DNA of 64,000 nucleotides from Paenibacillus sp. NAIST15-1 (GCF_001894745.1 NZ_BBYF01000003.1:124001-188000), one strand, 5' to 3'; counted from the stretch's first letter, positions 1 to 8,495 are shown. Numbers and translations: made by a program. Notes: generated by a model not told the origin, from the sequence alone.

Positions 1-1959
1 AAATGACAATGAAGAATATAAAGCGAAGACTTCCGGTGTTTGCCGCACGTAAACCTTATGAGCCCACCAGATGTAATTCGTCAGATTGCTGTGTTCGATC
101 ATAACGCCCTTCGGCTTGCCGGTTGAACCGGAAGTATAAATCATATAAGCAAGTTCGCTCGGACCTGCCGACGGTCCGGTAATTGTCCAAACTGCTGCGT
201 CATCTTCATCCTGTTGCTCCGGCCAAAGAATAGTCCCGCTGTAATCCACATCTGCTGGCAGTTCCCGATTCAGTACCATACAGTTTATGGTGCTATCTTG
301 CAAAATATCATTAATACGTCGGCTTGGATATGCATGATCGATAGGCACATAGGCAGCTCCGACTTTCAAAATAGCCAGCACTCCGGCCACCAGCTCCATC
401 GAATGCGTTCCATACACACCCACCTTGTGCCCGGAACCTATGCCGAGCTGCCGCAAGCGTACACTTAGTCGCAGAACCTGCCGATGCAGTTCCTGATAGT
501 TCCATGTCTTGGTATACATACTGATAGCTATGCGTTCCGGCGTTAATTGCACTTGTTGTTCAAACAGCTCCACAACATTGTGGTTTGCGGGATACGATTG
601 CGTTGTATCGTTAAATTCAACCAACAACCTATACCGCTCGTCTTCCGATAAAAGAGAAATTTGCTGAATCATCAGTTGCGGATGATTCATGATTTGCGTA
701 GCGATCCTCATTATTCTATCAAACATTAGATCTATATCCTGTTTGCTGAATATGGCGCATCGATAATCAAATTCCAGCATCAACTCTCCTTCTGCCCATT
801 CCTTTATCACCAACTGCAATGGAAGCTGTTGATAGCCCGAATGCAATTGTATGACTTCGAATGGCTGATCAAGTAATTGATTGCTCGGTACAAATGGATA
901 ATAATTGACCGACAGTTGGAACAAGGATTCGTAGCCTCTTTTCTTCAACTGTAAATCCTGCATCAACAAGTCGAACGGATACTTCTGGTGAACATAACCG
1001 GTGCGAATTTCGCGCTTGACAGCGGATAACAGCTCCAACACCGCAACCTCCGGTTGAATATGGAACGGTACGGGCATTGTGCTTGTATACATGCCAATAG
1101 TTTGTTTATCTGCTGGACCGGAACGGTTGTATACAGGCAAACCTATCGTTACATCTGTCTGACCATACATTTTGAATATGTAGAGGTTCATTAATAGAAC
1201 AAAATAATCGTTCAGTGAACAGTTATATTTTTGTGTCCAATCATGTATGGACGAAGTGATTTCCCTGTCCAGCGCATAGGATGCCCGCTGCGCTTCAAGT
1301 CGGTCGGAGCCCATATGAAAAACAGGCTCAGGAATCGTCTGAAACTTTTCGTACCAATAAGCACGGTCCTTCGCAAAACGAGAAGATTGTGCATATTTCT
1401 GTTCTTGATTTATCAACTGTAAATACGTTTGATCTTCCTGTATCGCATCATCCTCGCCGCGAAATAACCGCTCATAATGATTGCAAATCTCTGCCGTCAG
1501 GAGTGGAAGCGACCAGCCGTCAAAAATCAAATGATGTATCTTGGCAAAAATACCGTAATGTTTCTCATCTAGCCGGTACACTTCAAATCGATAAAGGGGT
1601 TGTTGTCCATCTAGCGAAAGCGGCAAACGAAGTTGATTTTGCAACCATTGATCCAACACTTGTTGTGGGTTGGCTTTTGTGCTAAAATCCGTAAACTGCA
1701 GCCCGTGCTGACCATCCTTGGATACGGTCTGCATGGGGGCGTCATCTTCCTCTGAGATGACTAACCGAAATACCTGATTGCGAGCGATGACCGACCGAAT
1801 CGACTGCATCAACATATCCGCGTCTATCTGTCCATAGATATTTGCGATACCACAAATATGATGAATATTAGTATTGGGATATAGTTTTTCGGTATACCAG
1901 ATTCTCTTCTGAGGATGACTTAGCGGATAATGATAATCAGCATAATGAGGTATGATCAC
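1..1959 (-). CDS. Nonribosomal peptide synthetase, starter C domain plus adenylation domain (3' end outside window)
   Basis: The frame is open from a GTG at 1957-1959, behind a GGAAAGG site, to the window edge (653 codons seen). The N-terminus reads PLSHPQKRIWYTEKLYPNT, the opening typical of condensation domains that start lipopeptide synthetases by attaching a fatty acid. The catalytic HHLIFDG motif lies at residues 141-147. A second region has the adenylation core YTSGSTGKPKG near residues 608-618 and is cut soon after, so amino acid specificity cannot be read. No module precedes the C domain in this protein, which supports lipo-initiation. The fatty acid hydroxylase and SbnA-like genes directly upstream on the same strand probably supply precursors. 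The NRPS call is very secure; the product is unknown. Confidence 0.95.
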   Translation of the reverse strand, partial: MIIPHYADYHYPLSHPQKRIWYTEKLYPNTNIHHICGIANIYGQIDADMLMQSIRSVIARNQVFRLVISEEDDAPMQTVSKDGQHGLQFTDFSTKANPQQVLDQWLQNQLRLPLSLDGQQPLYRFEVYRLDEKHYGIFAKIHHLIFDGWSLPLLTAEICNHYERLFRGEDDAIQEDQTYLQLINQEQKYAQSSRFAKDRAYWYEKFQTIPEPVFHMGSDRLEAQRASYALDREITSSIHDWTQKYNCSLNDYFVLLMNLYIFKMYGQTDVTIGLPVYNRSGPADKQTIGMYTSTMPVPFHIQPEVAVLELLSAVKREIRTGYVHQKYPFDLLMQDLQLKKRGYESLFQLSVNYYPFVPSNQLLDQPFEVIQLHSGYQQLPLQLVIKEWAEGELMLEFDYRCAIFSKQDIDLMFDRIMRIATQIMNHPQLMIQQISLLSEDERYRLLVEFNDTTQSYPANHNVVELFEQQVQLTPERIAISMYTKTWNYQELHRQVLRLSVRLRQLGIGSGHKVGVYGTHSMELVAGVLAILKVGAAYVPIDHAYPSRRINDILQDSTINCMVLNRELPADVDYSGTILWPEQQDEDDAAVWTITGPSAGPSELAYMIYTSGSTGKPKGVMIEHSNLTNYIWWAHKVYVRQTPEVFALYSSLSF

Positions 1960-2044
1960 GAATTTTCAAACCTTTCCTTATCAGAATAGGCGCGAGTTCC
2001 TGCCGGTTAACTTCTAGAATATAACGTCTGGAATGTTTTTATGG

Positions 2045-2581
2045 TCAGTATCTCTCATCAAGATTTTCTCTTCTCTCCTTCGCACTTCGTACCCCCAAAA
2101 ATTTCTTGTCGGTTGTTTGAAAGATATGGTCCCACAAGGTAATGAAAAAAGAGTAGTTGCACTTATATAGATCGTGATGCTTTAAATGGTAGGCGCCGAT
2201 CGACAGCCATCGGGTGATGATACCCCTTATCCTTGGATTGTGATCGACTACCTTGCCAGCCAAAAACACTTCATAAAGATAATGAAATCCTAACAATATA
2301 CCCCCTGGAACCGGGTCGATGAAGACGAGGACAATTAAGGGTGCCGTCAGAGTAAGCCAAATATCCAGCGAAGCCTTAAAACTTCCGAACCAGAAGAAAT
2401 AATTTGAAAACTCGGGCCAATTCGAATCCCCATATTTGACACGATGATGTACGATATGAATTTTATATAAGAAATTTTTCTTATGGGGAATATGTGCTAG
2501 CCGATGTACGCTGTACGAGTACAGCGTCCAAAGGAAGAAGTATGCAATAACCTTTACAATCACTAACATCATTGTCATCAT
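2045..2581 (-). CDS. Fatty acid hydroxylase / sterol desaturase superfamily protein
   Basis: This 178-residue membrane protein carries the histidine clusters of the non-haem di-iron hydroxylase/desaturase superfamily: HRLAH (26-30), HIVHH (42-46) and HLKHH (132-136), with hydrophobic stretches around 5-25 and 75-105. Family members oxidise lipid chains at the membrane. It lies 85 bp upstream of the NRPS on the same strand, so hydroxylation of the lipopeptide acyl tail is a reasonable inference. The start is uncertain because ATG codons cluster; the one at 2572 is spaced better from the AGAGG site than the one at 2581. Confidence 0.8.
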   Translation of the reverse strand: MMTMMLVIVKVIAYFFLWTLYSYSVHRLAHIPHKKNFLYKIHIVHHRVKYGDSNWPEFSNYFFWFGSFKASLDIWLTLTAPLIVLVFIDPVPGGILLGFHYLYEVFLAGKVVDHNPRIRGIITRWLSIGAYHLKHHDLYKCNYSFFITLWDHIFQTTDKKFLGVRSAKERRENLDERY

Positions 2582-2842
2582 CCTCTATTTTTATGGATAG
2601 CTTCAAAAGACAAAATCATCGAGAATCCCTGGGAATAATACACAAATCCCGCTTGAGAATTTCGATGCTTGATGGAAAAACTGGAAGCTGCAGATAGGGG
2701 ACTTGGTTCAGAGCAGAACCCTTTTCCTGGTTAACAATACTTCTCTTCTTTGACAATGCTACTTGTGCATGATGATGGGCGAAGCATATGCTCCTGTATT
2801 GATAGTCCTACGCATTGACTCTTTCAACTGCAGATCGTTCTT

Positions 2843-2974
2843 TTACAATCTAATCTCCCGGCATAAGCCATTTTTTTGCGATAGAGGAAGTATGCAGTCT
2901 GCTGCTAAACTTTTGCCATCGTTCCTGTCCCAATAGTTCCGATTGATTGAGAAGTTATATGGCTCACCCTCCAT
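2843..2974 (-). CDS. Possible 43-residue ORF between the SbnA-like and hydroxylase genes
   Basis: An ATG-started frame of 43 codons lies 24 bp after the SbnA-like stop codon, in the same direction. A GGAGG lies further upstream than usual. The predicted peptide is hydrophilic, has Cys at two places and matches nothing I recognise. It could be a small gene of the peptide operon or a chance frame. The rest of the 2582-2998 gap shows no other feature. Confidence 0.2.
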   Translation of the reverse strand: MEGEPYNFSINRNYWDRNDGKSLAADCILPLSQKNGLCREIRL

Positions 2975-2998
2975 TCCAATGCTTATAAAAAATCCTCC

Positions 2999-3970
2999 TC
3001 ATTTAGATATAACGTGTTCAATCTCCTTCTCACTAGTCAATTTCCAATCCGGGTTGTAGATAGTGCTTGTATATCGATCTCCACGATCCGGGAAAACTGT
3101 AACTACATTGATTTCGCGGTCGGGTAAATTTTGTGTGAAGTACTTTAAGATAGCTGACATTACAGACCCCGAAGACCCCCCTGCCAAAATAAAATATTCC
3201 TTTAGCAAACGCTGGCACATATTAACCGTCTCCAACTCACTAACCATTACATGATCATCAATTTTGGCCTTATTAAGTATCAATGGGTACTTGCTAGATC
3301 CAATTCCCGGAATACTCCTTTTTTTAGGTTGTGACCCGAAAATTACCGAACCATAAATATCAACAGCTATAATTCGCGATTCAGGAAAATACTCTTTAAT
3401 ACGGTTAGAAACCCCAGTTATCGTCCCCCCTGAACTCACCCCCATGAATACATAATCAATCTTTGTTACAGACTCTATTAGTTCACTAGCCAGTGTATGA
3501 TAATAAGCCTCGGCATTTAGCGGGTTCTCATACTGGTTGATCCAATAAGAGTTGGGAATAGTTTCTACCAACTCTTTTACTTTTTTGATCCGATTCAGAA
3601 GATATCCCCCATACTCATCTGGTTCCGTGATTTTGAATACTTTATCGCTTAATGCAGAGATCAACAACTCATTGTCAGGCATTGTATTTTTATCAATTAC
3701 ACAATAAAACTTTAAGCCTAACCAACGACAAGCCGCCGAGAGAGCAAGTCCAAAATTACCAGAAGAAGACTCAATGATAACTGTGTCTTTGTTTATAGTT
3801 CCATCTTCTAGCAATTTTTTAAGGATATAGGACGCTGCTCGATCTTTCACACTTCCCGTTGGATTAAACATCTCCAGCTTTGCGAATATATTGAGCTGCT
3901 TAAGTTCTGACATCGCAAGTTTCAATAAGGGTGTATTTCCTACAAGATTTAAAATATTATTTTGAATCAA
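2999..3970 (-). CDS. SbnA-like PLP-dependent synthase (2,3-diaminopropionate-type pathway)
   Basis: A 323-residue fold-type II PLP enzyme of the cysteine synthase group. NPTGSVKDRAA carries the PLP lysine, ESSSGNFGLAL is the substrate loop, and GVSSGGTITG is the phosphate-binding loop. The stretch VDIYGSVIFG followed by RSIPGIGSS, and the ending FPDRGDRYTSTIYN, are characteristic of SbnA, which joins O-phosphoserine and glutamate in staphyloferrin B synthesis. SbnA normally works with the dehydrogenase SbnB to release 2,3-diaminopropionate; no SbnB gene is visible in the window. A diaminobutyrate route, as in some lipopeptide clusters, is an alternative. The start is TTG at 3968-3970 behind AAGGGGA. 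Its place upstream of the NRPS suggests monomer supply. Confidence 0.75.
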   Translation of the reverse strand: MIQNNILNLVGNTPLLKLAMSELKQLNIFAKLEMFNPTGSVKDRAASYILKKLLEDGTINKDTVIIESSSGNFGLALSAACRWLGLKFYCVIDKNTMPDNELLISALSDKVFKITEPDEYGGYLLNRIKKVKELVETIPNSYWINQYENPLNAEAYYHTLASELIESVTKIDYVFMGVSSGGTITGVSNRIKEYFPESRIIAVDIYGSVIFGSQPKKRSIPGIGSSKYPLILNKAKIDDHVMVSELETVNMCQRLLKEYFILAGGSSGSVMSAILKYFTQNLPDREINVVTVFPDRGDRYTSTIYNPDWKLTSEKEIEHVISK

Positions 3971-5005
3971 GGCTAGTTCCCCTTTCTAGAGATACTTGAA
4001 CTGATCACTAATAAACTTGGATATATGTTAACAGTGGAAATGGCAATGGAGATTTTTAGCTCTATCTATGAATTGATTCGCTTACCCTCTTCACAGACGA
4101 CAGCTCCATACTCATGTTGTAGCTACATAACAATCAAATTAGCCTGAAGCTGCTTTATTTCAGCAGAAAGCACCTTTATACAGTTCCATAAAATGCGACA
4201 CCGCAACAATGTCGGATATGCGTTCAAAATCCCATTGACCGGCCCCGTCATGTACAGAAATACAAAGACATATGTTTAAATCGTGGAAGAAAGTAAGTTT
4301 GGAAACATAACCGGAAATAAAAAGGCTACAGCCCCTATTCCCTTATCAGATCCGCTCTTTTTTCATAGACCATATTGCTAGTTAATGTAACAAGCTTGGT
4401 AGTTGTATAACGTTGACCATAAGCATACATCAAAATTCCGAGCCCAAAATAAAAAAAGAAGACCGTTCGTCAGATTGTCTTCTCTACCAAATGATTGATT
4501 AATTATGAAAATGATAAAAGCATTTCCAAATCCACTGATCCTGAAAAGTGCCTCCCTCGTAATATCTGAAGATCTGTGAAAATAGTCCATTAACGCAAAA
4601 AAACCAGGATTAAACTGTTAGTTCATGACCAACAATCGATGCCTAGTTCTACTTCTAAATGAATTATTAAGTTTCAACTCTTTTCTCTTATACATTAAGC
4701 ATCAAAGCTCAAAAATCGCCAACGAGCATAGCTTCGCCCGTTCGCGCGAATTCACTCGCACTACATATTACATAGTTTGCAATTAAACACTTAACGTGCC
4801 TTAACAACGATTAAGTATTTTACTTCAAAAGTTAAGTCCTATCTCTGACATGGTCTATCTAATCTAATTAAAAATACATAACAAAAAATAACATATTATC
4901 CCTCATAAGTCAACTACCAATAAAAATGGGATATTTAATAATATCATGAACGAATAGTGTCTCTGTCTTTCACGATCACTATTAGAAAATCCGGAAATGC
5001 GCCCC
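3971..5005. other. Long region without a convincing gene
   Basis: About 1 kb upstream of the SbnA-like gene holds only short frames with no recognisable protein content, for example one of 70 codons at 4378-4590 on the minus strand. Base composition becomes AT-rich. This may be the boundary between the peptide cluster and the gene cassettes that follow. I see no RNA gene or insertion sequence ends. Confidence 0.4.
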
Positions 5006-5212
5006 TCAAACTTTAGATATACCATCGATAACAAAAAGCTGGGATGTTTCAACACATTTGAAATGTATACGGCATTGACCATATAAATCAAAGTAATCAA
5101 TAAATGCCTGGAGACCTTCTCCCTTTTGGTCAGTAATCCCAACTCCTACGGGCTGGTCCCTAAATAACATCTCTATAAGAACATACTTTTCACGTTTCAA
5201 TATTGATCTCAA
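5006..5212 (-). CDS. Possible small hypothetical protein or gene remnant
   Basis: A TTG-started frame of 68 codons. The composition looks protein-like, with charged residues and an aromatic-rich segment (FIDYFDLYGQ), but I recognise no family. There is no clear ribosome site, so it may be the 3' part of a decayed gene. It lies 126 bp from the 3' end of the next minus-strand gene. Confidence 0.3.
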   Translation of the reverse strand: MRSILKREKYVLIEMLFRDQPVGVGITDQKGEGLQAFIDYFDLYGQCRIHFKCVETSQLFVIDGISKV

Positions 5213-5338
5213 TGCTATGATTAAAATCTACGAATAGTGGTTTATCTAAAACCTGCGTGAGTTGAGTAGTGTTCAGAAATGATCAATTAGAGCGTTAATA
5301 GATGAGAAACTTGATGCCAGCCACTTCTCAGAGTTAGC

Positions 5339-5836
5339 TCAATAAATCTTAGCCATGTAGTACTCGTCTACAAATCTATCATCGATTATTATCGAATTTT
5401 TCTTTACCCCTTCTACTTCAAATCCCGTCTTCTTATATAATTTTATTCCATTATCATTATGCGTCATAACTGTTAGTTCCACTCGCGTAATATTGGTTGC
5501 TAATCTCCACTTCTCCATAGCTTTAAATAAATCAGTTCCAATTCCTTTACCAGTAAAATCATTTGATATTCCAATAACGATATACGCTCTATGTTTTATT
5601 CTCTTTGCATGTCCTCCAATTACCGTTAAATGTCCGATTATTCTATCGTTGTACTCTGCAACAAAGATATTTGAATTATCAGATTCAAGAAACGACGTAA
5701 TCACCTTTAATTGTTGATTTTCATCCAATTCTCTTTCGTTAGGCTCAAATAACATATATTTCGTTTCTTTATCTAATTGTTTATGCAAAACAACTAATTG
5801 ACTTGCATCTTTTTGAGTTACTTCCCTTATGATCAT
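5339..5836 (-). CDS. GNAT family N-acetyltransferase
   Basis: A 165-residue acetyltransferase. The acetyl-CoA binding segment is NDFTGKGIGTDLFKAMEKW in the second half, followed by the NDNGIKLYKKTGFEVEG motif near the C-terminus. The start is the ATG at 5834-5836 because AAAGGAG lies 10 bases upstream; a longer frame to 5941 would read through the attC-like element. It is the last gene of three minus-strand genes separated by attC-like elements. The substrate is unknown; relatives include ribosomal-protein and small-molecule N-acetyltransferases. Confidence 0.85.
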   Translation of the reverse strand: MIIREVTQKDASQLVVLHKQLDKETKYMLFEPNERELDENQQLKVITSFLESDNSNIFVAEYNDRIIGHLTVIGGHAKRIKHRAYIVIGISNDFTGKGIGTDLFKAMEKWRLATNITRVELTVMTHNDNGIKLYKKTGFEVEGVKKNSIIIDDRFVDEYYMAKIY

Positions 5837-5877
5837 CTTTTTATTACTCCTTTTCTCAAATGTCTTTCGACTGGTTT

Positions 5878-6036
5878 CATATAACGTTCTTGTATTCACG
5901 ACGTCGAGAGGCTTAAGGTATGAAAAGATAGGTGAGGCCATGATCGAACCGGCTGCGCGAAGCGCAGTTGCCTCGCAGATGTGTCCACCTGATCCCGAGT
6001 GCCGAGTGGCCCGAAGCGTGAATATGTTGTTAGACG
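5878..6036 (-). repeat. attC-like element A (integron cassette recombination site candidate)
   Basis: Read on the minus strand, which is the gene orientation, the element begins with GTCTAAC. This fits the RYYYAAC end consensus of integron attC sites exactly. It ends with GTTATAT, one mismatch from GTTRRRY. The two outer arms are imperfect inverted repeats (5881-5903 and 6016-6036), and the centre holds a strong short hairpin (GCTGCGC/GCGCAGT). The length of about 159 bp is near the upper end known for attC. It starts 35 bases after the stop of the upstream GNAT gene. No integrase is seen in the window. Confidence 0.45.
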
Positions 6037-6070
6037 AATGTTCTGCCTTCTTGAATACGCTATAAAGCAG

Positions 6071-6622
6071 TTACTTTACTTCTTTATTCCATTCTTCTTT
6101 CAGCATCCCGTAGACTACATGATCTACAAAATGATCGTAAAGCCATTCAGCTTGCCTAACTGTCCCTTCATTAAGAAATCCAAGTCTTTCAGGAATTGCC
6201 CTGCTCTTCGTATTTAATACAGCTGCTCTAATCTCTACTCTGTTTAGAGCCAGATCATTAAATATGTAATTAATTAGTGCTTTGCATGCACTTGTCATAG
6301 CTCCATTTCCTTGGTATTCTTCTCCCAGCCAGTAACCTATTGAAGTCTTTCTATTACTCCAATCTATACTATGTAATCCAATACAACCAGCAATTCTACT
6401 TTTATAAAAAATAGCCAAATTAAATCCATTGTTTTCAGCAAATAGCTTTAGAGAAAACTGAATATATTCCTTTGTTTGCTCTACACTTACAGTTCTATCA
6501 ACCCAGGGTAACCATTCTCTTAAATATTCCCGATTCTTATCAGATAAAAGAAACAGTTCATTCGCATCTCGTATTTCGAGTATTTTTAATTGAATATCAT
6601 CGTTTATCTTATGAATAAACAT
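6071..6622 (-). CDS. GNAT family N-acetyltransferase, RimJ/RimL type
   Basis: A 183-residue RimJ/RimL-like acetyltransferase, with an N-terminal substrate-binding part and the acetyl-CoA loop GEEYQGNGAMTSACKALINY around residue 105. The C-terminal NTKSRAIPERLGFLNEGTVR segment is typical of the family that acetylates ribosomal protein N-termini or small molecules. GGAGGGG lies upstream of the ATG. It sits between the two attC-like elements, as an integron cassette gene would. The physiological substrate cannot be told. Confidence 0.9.
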   Translation of the reverse strand: MFIHKINDDIQLKILEIRDANELFLLSDKNREYLREWLPWVDRTVSVEQTKEYIQFSLKLFAENNGFNLAIFYKSRIAGCIGLHSIDWSNRKTSIGYWLGEEYQGNGAMTSACKALINYIFNDLALNRVEIRAAVLNTKSRAIPERLGFLNEGTVRQAEWLYDHFVDHVVYGMLKEEWNKEVK

Positions 6623-6670
6623 ATGAGCCCCTCCATTTGATCCCTTGATATAAATCTCTTGTAGAACTTT

Positions 6671-6804
6671 CGTCTATCGTTCTCGTATCTACGACCCGAC
6701 CTTAGATAGCTCTTATCTTAGGTCGGGCCGTGTGTTGTCTGGCTTTTCAGCATCTGACAACCAAGGGCTAAAAGCCCCCGCGGCGTGAAGATGTTGTTAT
6801 ACGC
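6671..6804 (-). repeat. attC-like element B (integron cassette recombination site candidate)
   Basis: This 134-bp element has the same outer arms as element A. The arm at 6783-6803 matches the corresponding arm of A at 19 of 21 positions, and the opposite arm matches at about 18 of 24. On the minus strand it starts with GTATAAC and ends with GATAGAC, each one mismatch from the attC ends RYYYAAC and GTTRRRY. Its centre differs from A and holds three hairpins (GACCCGACCT/AGGTCGGGCC, TTGTC/GACAA, GGGCT/AGCCC). It begins 6 bases after the stop of the upstream gene. Confidence 0.45.
6693..6729. repeat. Palindromic element, copy 1
   Basis: A 37-bp near-perfect hairpin (GACCCGACCT arm, AGATA/TATCT inner stem) lies inside attC-like element B. 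A closely similar hairpin occurs at 13170-13209. There is no T-run, so a simple rho-independent terminator is not well supported here. Confidence 0.5.
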
Positions 6805-6809
6805 AGTTC

Positions 6810-7157
6810 CTAACTCCCCTGATATACTTTCAACTGTTCTTTGCCTTTATCGTCTTTAGTTAATATGTTATATATTTTTTCTTGTTCCCATGTTGTTATT
6901 GTATAGTCCTTACCGCTCTTCAAATAAATCTTTAGTTTGTTTCGCATTATGTACATCGTTTTTTTCTTCTCAACTTTTTTGATATCAGTTCTTCTTATTT
7001 CAAAGGATTCTTGGATCATAGTCACTTTGTATGACTTAAATTTGATACTTTCTTCCGTTATCTGTAACTTCCCTACGGCTTGTTCCATACTGCTAATAAT
7101 GTAGTTGACCTGCCCTTCGTATACTGTAAATTGAGCGTTATGCTTCAAAATGATCAT
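6810..7157 (-). CDS. Small hypothetical protein, possible PH/GRAM-like fold
   Basis: A 115-residue basic protein without signal peptide or membrane segment. Alternating short hydrophobic and charged stretches (EESIKFKSYKVTMIQ, LKIYLKSGKDYTI) suggest a beta-rich domain followed by a C-terminal helix, similar in outline to small bacterial PH/GRAM-like proteins. This is a structural guess, not a family assignment. It is the first of three genes in the cassette-like array, and its stop codon is 6 bases from attC-like element B. Confidence 0.6.
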   Translation of the reverse strand: MIILKHNAQFTVYEGQVNYIISSMEQAVGKLQITEESIKFKSYKVTMIQESFEIRRTDIKKVEKKKTMYIMRNKLKIYLKSGKDYTITTWEQEKIYNILTKDDKGKEQLKVYQGS

Positions 7158-7202
7158 TCCTTACTATGTTTTGTCGTTTTTTATAGTCTTTCATTAGGAA
7201 TT

Positions 7203-7228
7203 GCGTATAGCGTTGCCCTTATTCAAGT
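7203..7228 (-). repeat. Possible decayed arm of a third attC-like element
   Basis: This segment resembles the left arms of elements A and B (shared pattern TATA-CGTT-TTATTCA on the plus strand). It lies 46 bases upstream of the 6810-7157 gene. Elements A and B end 42 and 49 bases upstream of the genes that follow them. No clear partner arm is seen before the MerR promoter. Confidence 0.25.
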
Positions 7229-7384
7229 CCTTATTTGGAATTGTAACCCATTGCCTTTCTTATTTCATTACTTCTTATAAATAGGCTTTGTTAAACTGTG
7301 TTGTTAATTTTTTTATTGAAGTAATGGACAGCATAGTTGCATGGATTGCATGATTACCGCGTGCAAAAAGATAGTAAAAAACGA

Positions 7385-7415
7385 TTGACATTGGAGTTTA
7401 CTCCAATGTTATTTT
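7385..7415 (+). promoter_or_regulatory. MerR-type promoter and operator for the MerR gene
   Basis: A TTGACA -35 box (7385-7390) and a TATTTT -10 box (7410-7415) are separated by 19 bp, the overlong spacer typical of MerR-controlled promoters. The spacer holds the perfect dyad ACATTGGAG/CTCCAATGT. The expected transcription start falls at or beside the ATG at 7422, so the transcript may be leaderless; no ribosome site is visible before that ATG. Autoregulation by the adjacent MerR protein is inferred. Confidence 0.75.
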
Positions 7416-7421
7416 GAATGT

Positions 7422-7895
7422 ATGGAAAAACAATATTCTATAAAAGAGGTTTCACGGATACTAGATATCCCGAAGGATACGCTCCGGTATTATGACCGTA
7501 TTGGAATCGTATCGCCGTCTCGAGGAAACAATTCTTATCGCAGGTATTCTAGGGACGACATCGTCGATTTGATGAATATTCAAATCATGCAGTATGCGGA
7601 CTTTTCTCTAGAAGAAATCAAGGGGAAGTTTCAGTTCCACAGAATGCAGAGTGTAGATCCTGCTTATTGCCAGGATGTCGCTGAATTCCTTGATGCCAAG
7701 AAAGCAGAAACACACAATAAAATCGCACATCTTGAAAAGGTCTGTCAGTTGCTCGACGTAGCAGTTAAAACGCTAAGGGACTTTAATCATGAAAGTGACG
7801 AGCGGCTGGCAATGTTTGTTCGGGAGATTTACAGGGATCTTCACAAGAAGGAACCTCAAATAATTATGGAGGATTGTGATGGGCATCAGAATTAA
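7422..7895 (+). CDS. MerR family transcriptional regulator
   Basis: A 157-residue regulator. The N-terminal winged helix-turn-helix is classic MerR (YSIKEVSRILDIPKDTLRYYDRIGI, then RGNNSYRRYSRDDIVDL). A long coiled-coil dimerisation helix follows around 85-125 (KKAETHNKIAHLEKVCQLLD). The C-terminal part is short, has one Cys in the helix and shows no metal-binding cluster, so a small-molecule or redox signal is as likely as a metal. It overlaps the next gene, a likely two-gene operon. The 19-bp-spacer promoter with dyad directly upstream points to autoregulation. Confidence 0.92.
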   Translation: MEKQYSIKEVSRILDIPKDTLRYYDRIGIVSPSRGNNSYRRYSRDDIVDLMNIQIMQYADFSLEEIKGKFQFHRMQSVDPAYCQDVAEFLDAKKAETHNKIAHLEKVCQLLDVAVKTLRDFNHESDERLAMFVREIYRDLHKKEPQIIMEDCDGHQN

Positions 7896-8316
7896 GAATT
7901 ATTATTGTTTGATTGCCGGTGTTCTTGCAATACTTTTTGCGGTTACGCACGCATGGAACGGGCAATCCGCTGTACTGCCGACGCTCTTAGTGAATAATAT
8001 AGCCTTGGATACACGGATAACATTTACGTATGTCTGGCACATTATCACCGCTGAGAATCTGGTTTTCGGCATCGTGTTCATTATCCTGTCTTTTCAAAGC
8101 GAGAAATCTAAGATCCTGTTTGCTGCGTGGATGATCGTGTCACTTCTGCTCATCCGTCTAATGGTCATTCTCGGTGTAACCGCATTTTATGATGTTTCGG
8201 CACTTACGAATACGTTAATCGATTCGATCGCCATCTTAATCTATGCCGCTTTCATTATACAGGGCACAAGAAATAAAGAAAAAAGAGTAAGGAGGTCAAT
8301 CAACACAAGTCAGTAA
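7879..8316 (+). CDS. Four-helix integral membrane protein, unknown function
   Basis: A 145-residue protein with hydrophobic segments near residues 8-25, 50-68, 76-98 and 103-124, and a basic C-terminal tail. I recognise no family. The ATG at 7879 is preferred over the GTG at 7876 because GGAGG (7868-7872) is then 6 bases away. The start lies inside the end of merR (17-base overlap), so the two are translationally coupled and the membrane protein is probably the MerR target. A role in resistance or transport is only a guess. Confidence 0.75.
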   Translation: MGIRIKNYYCLIAGVLAILFAVTHAWNGQSAVLPTLLVNNIALDTRITFTYVWHIITAENLVFGIVFIILSFQSEKSKILFAAWMIVSLLLIRLMVILGVTAFYDVSALTNTLIDSIAILIYAAFIIQGTRNKEKRVRRSINTSQ

Positions 8317-8495
8317 AAGTTTGAAGCACTAAACTATGTTTCACTGCCAGTGATTTGCAATATGCTAACGGGAAACTAGTTCAGAATAAACCGCCTAATG
8401 TGGTATTATCCCCTATTATCCCCTCATGGTAGACAACGTAAAAAAGTCTTCTGGTAAGATAGACTTAAACGTTGGAGACCAGAGGGGATTTTTTT

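Noticed and set aside
1231..1685. Plus-strand open frames inside the NRPS gene
   Set aside because: They lie opposite the condensation domain, which gives a full-length family match, so they are shadows.
4903..5142. Second frame of 79 codons overlapping the 5006-5212 frame
   Set aside because: Hydrophobic, no start signal and in the wrong frame relative to the more protein-like one.
5257..5337. A third complete attC-like site after the last cassette gene
   Set aside because: Only GTTAGCT near the stop codon and a loose inverted repeat are present; the outer arm conserved in elements A and B is missing.
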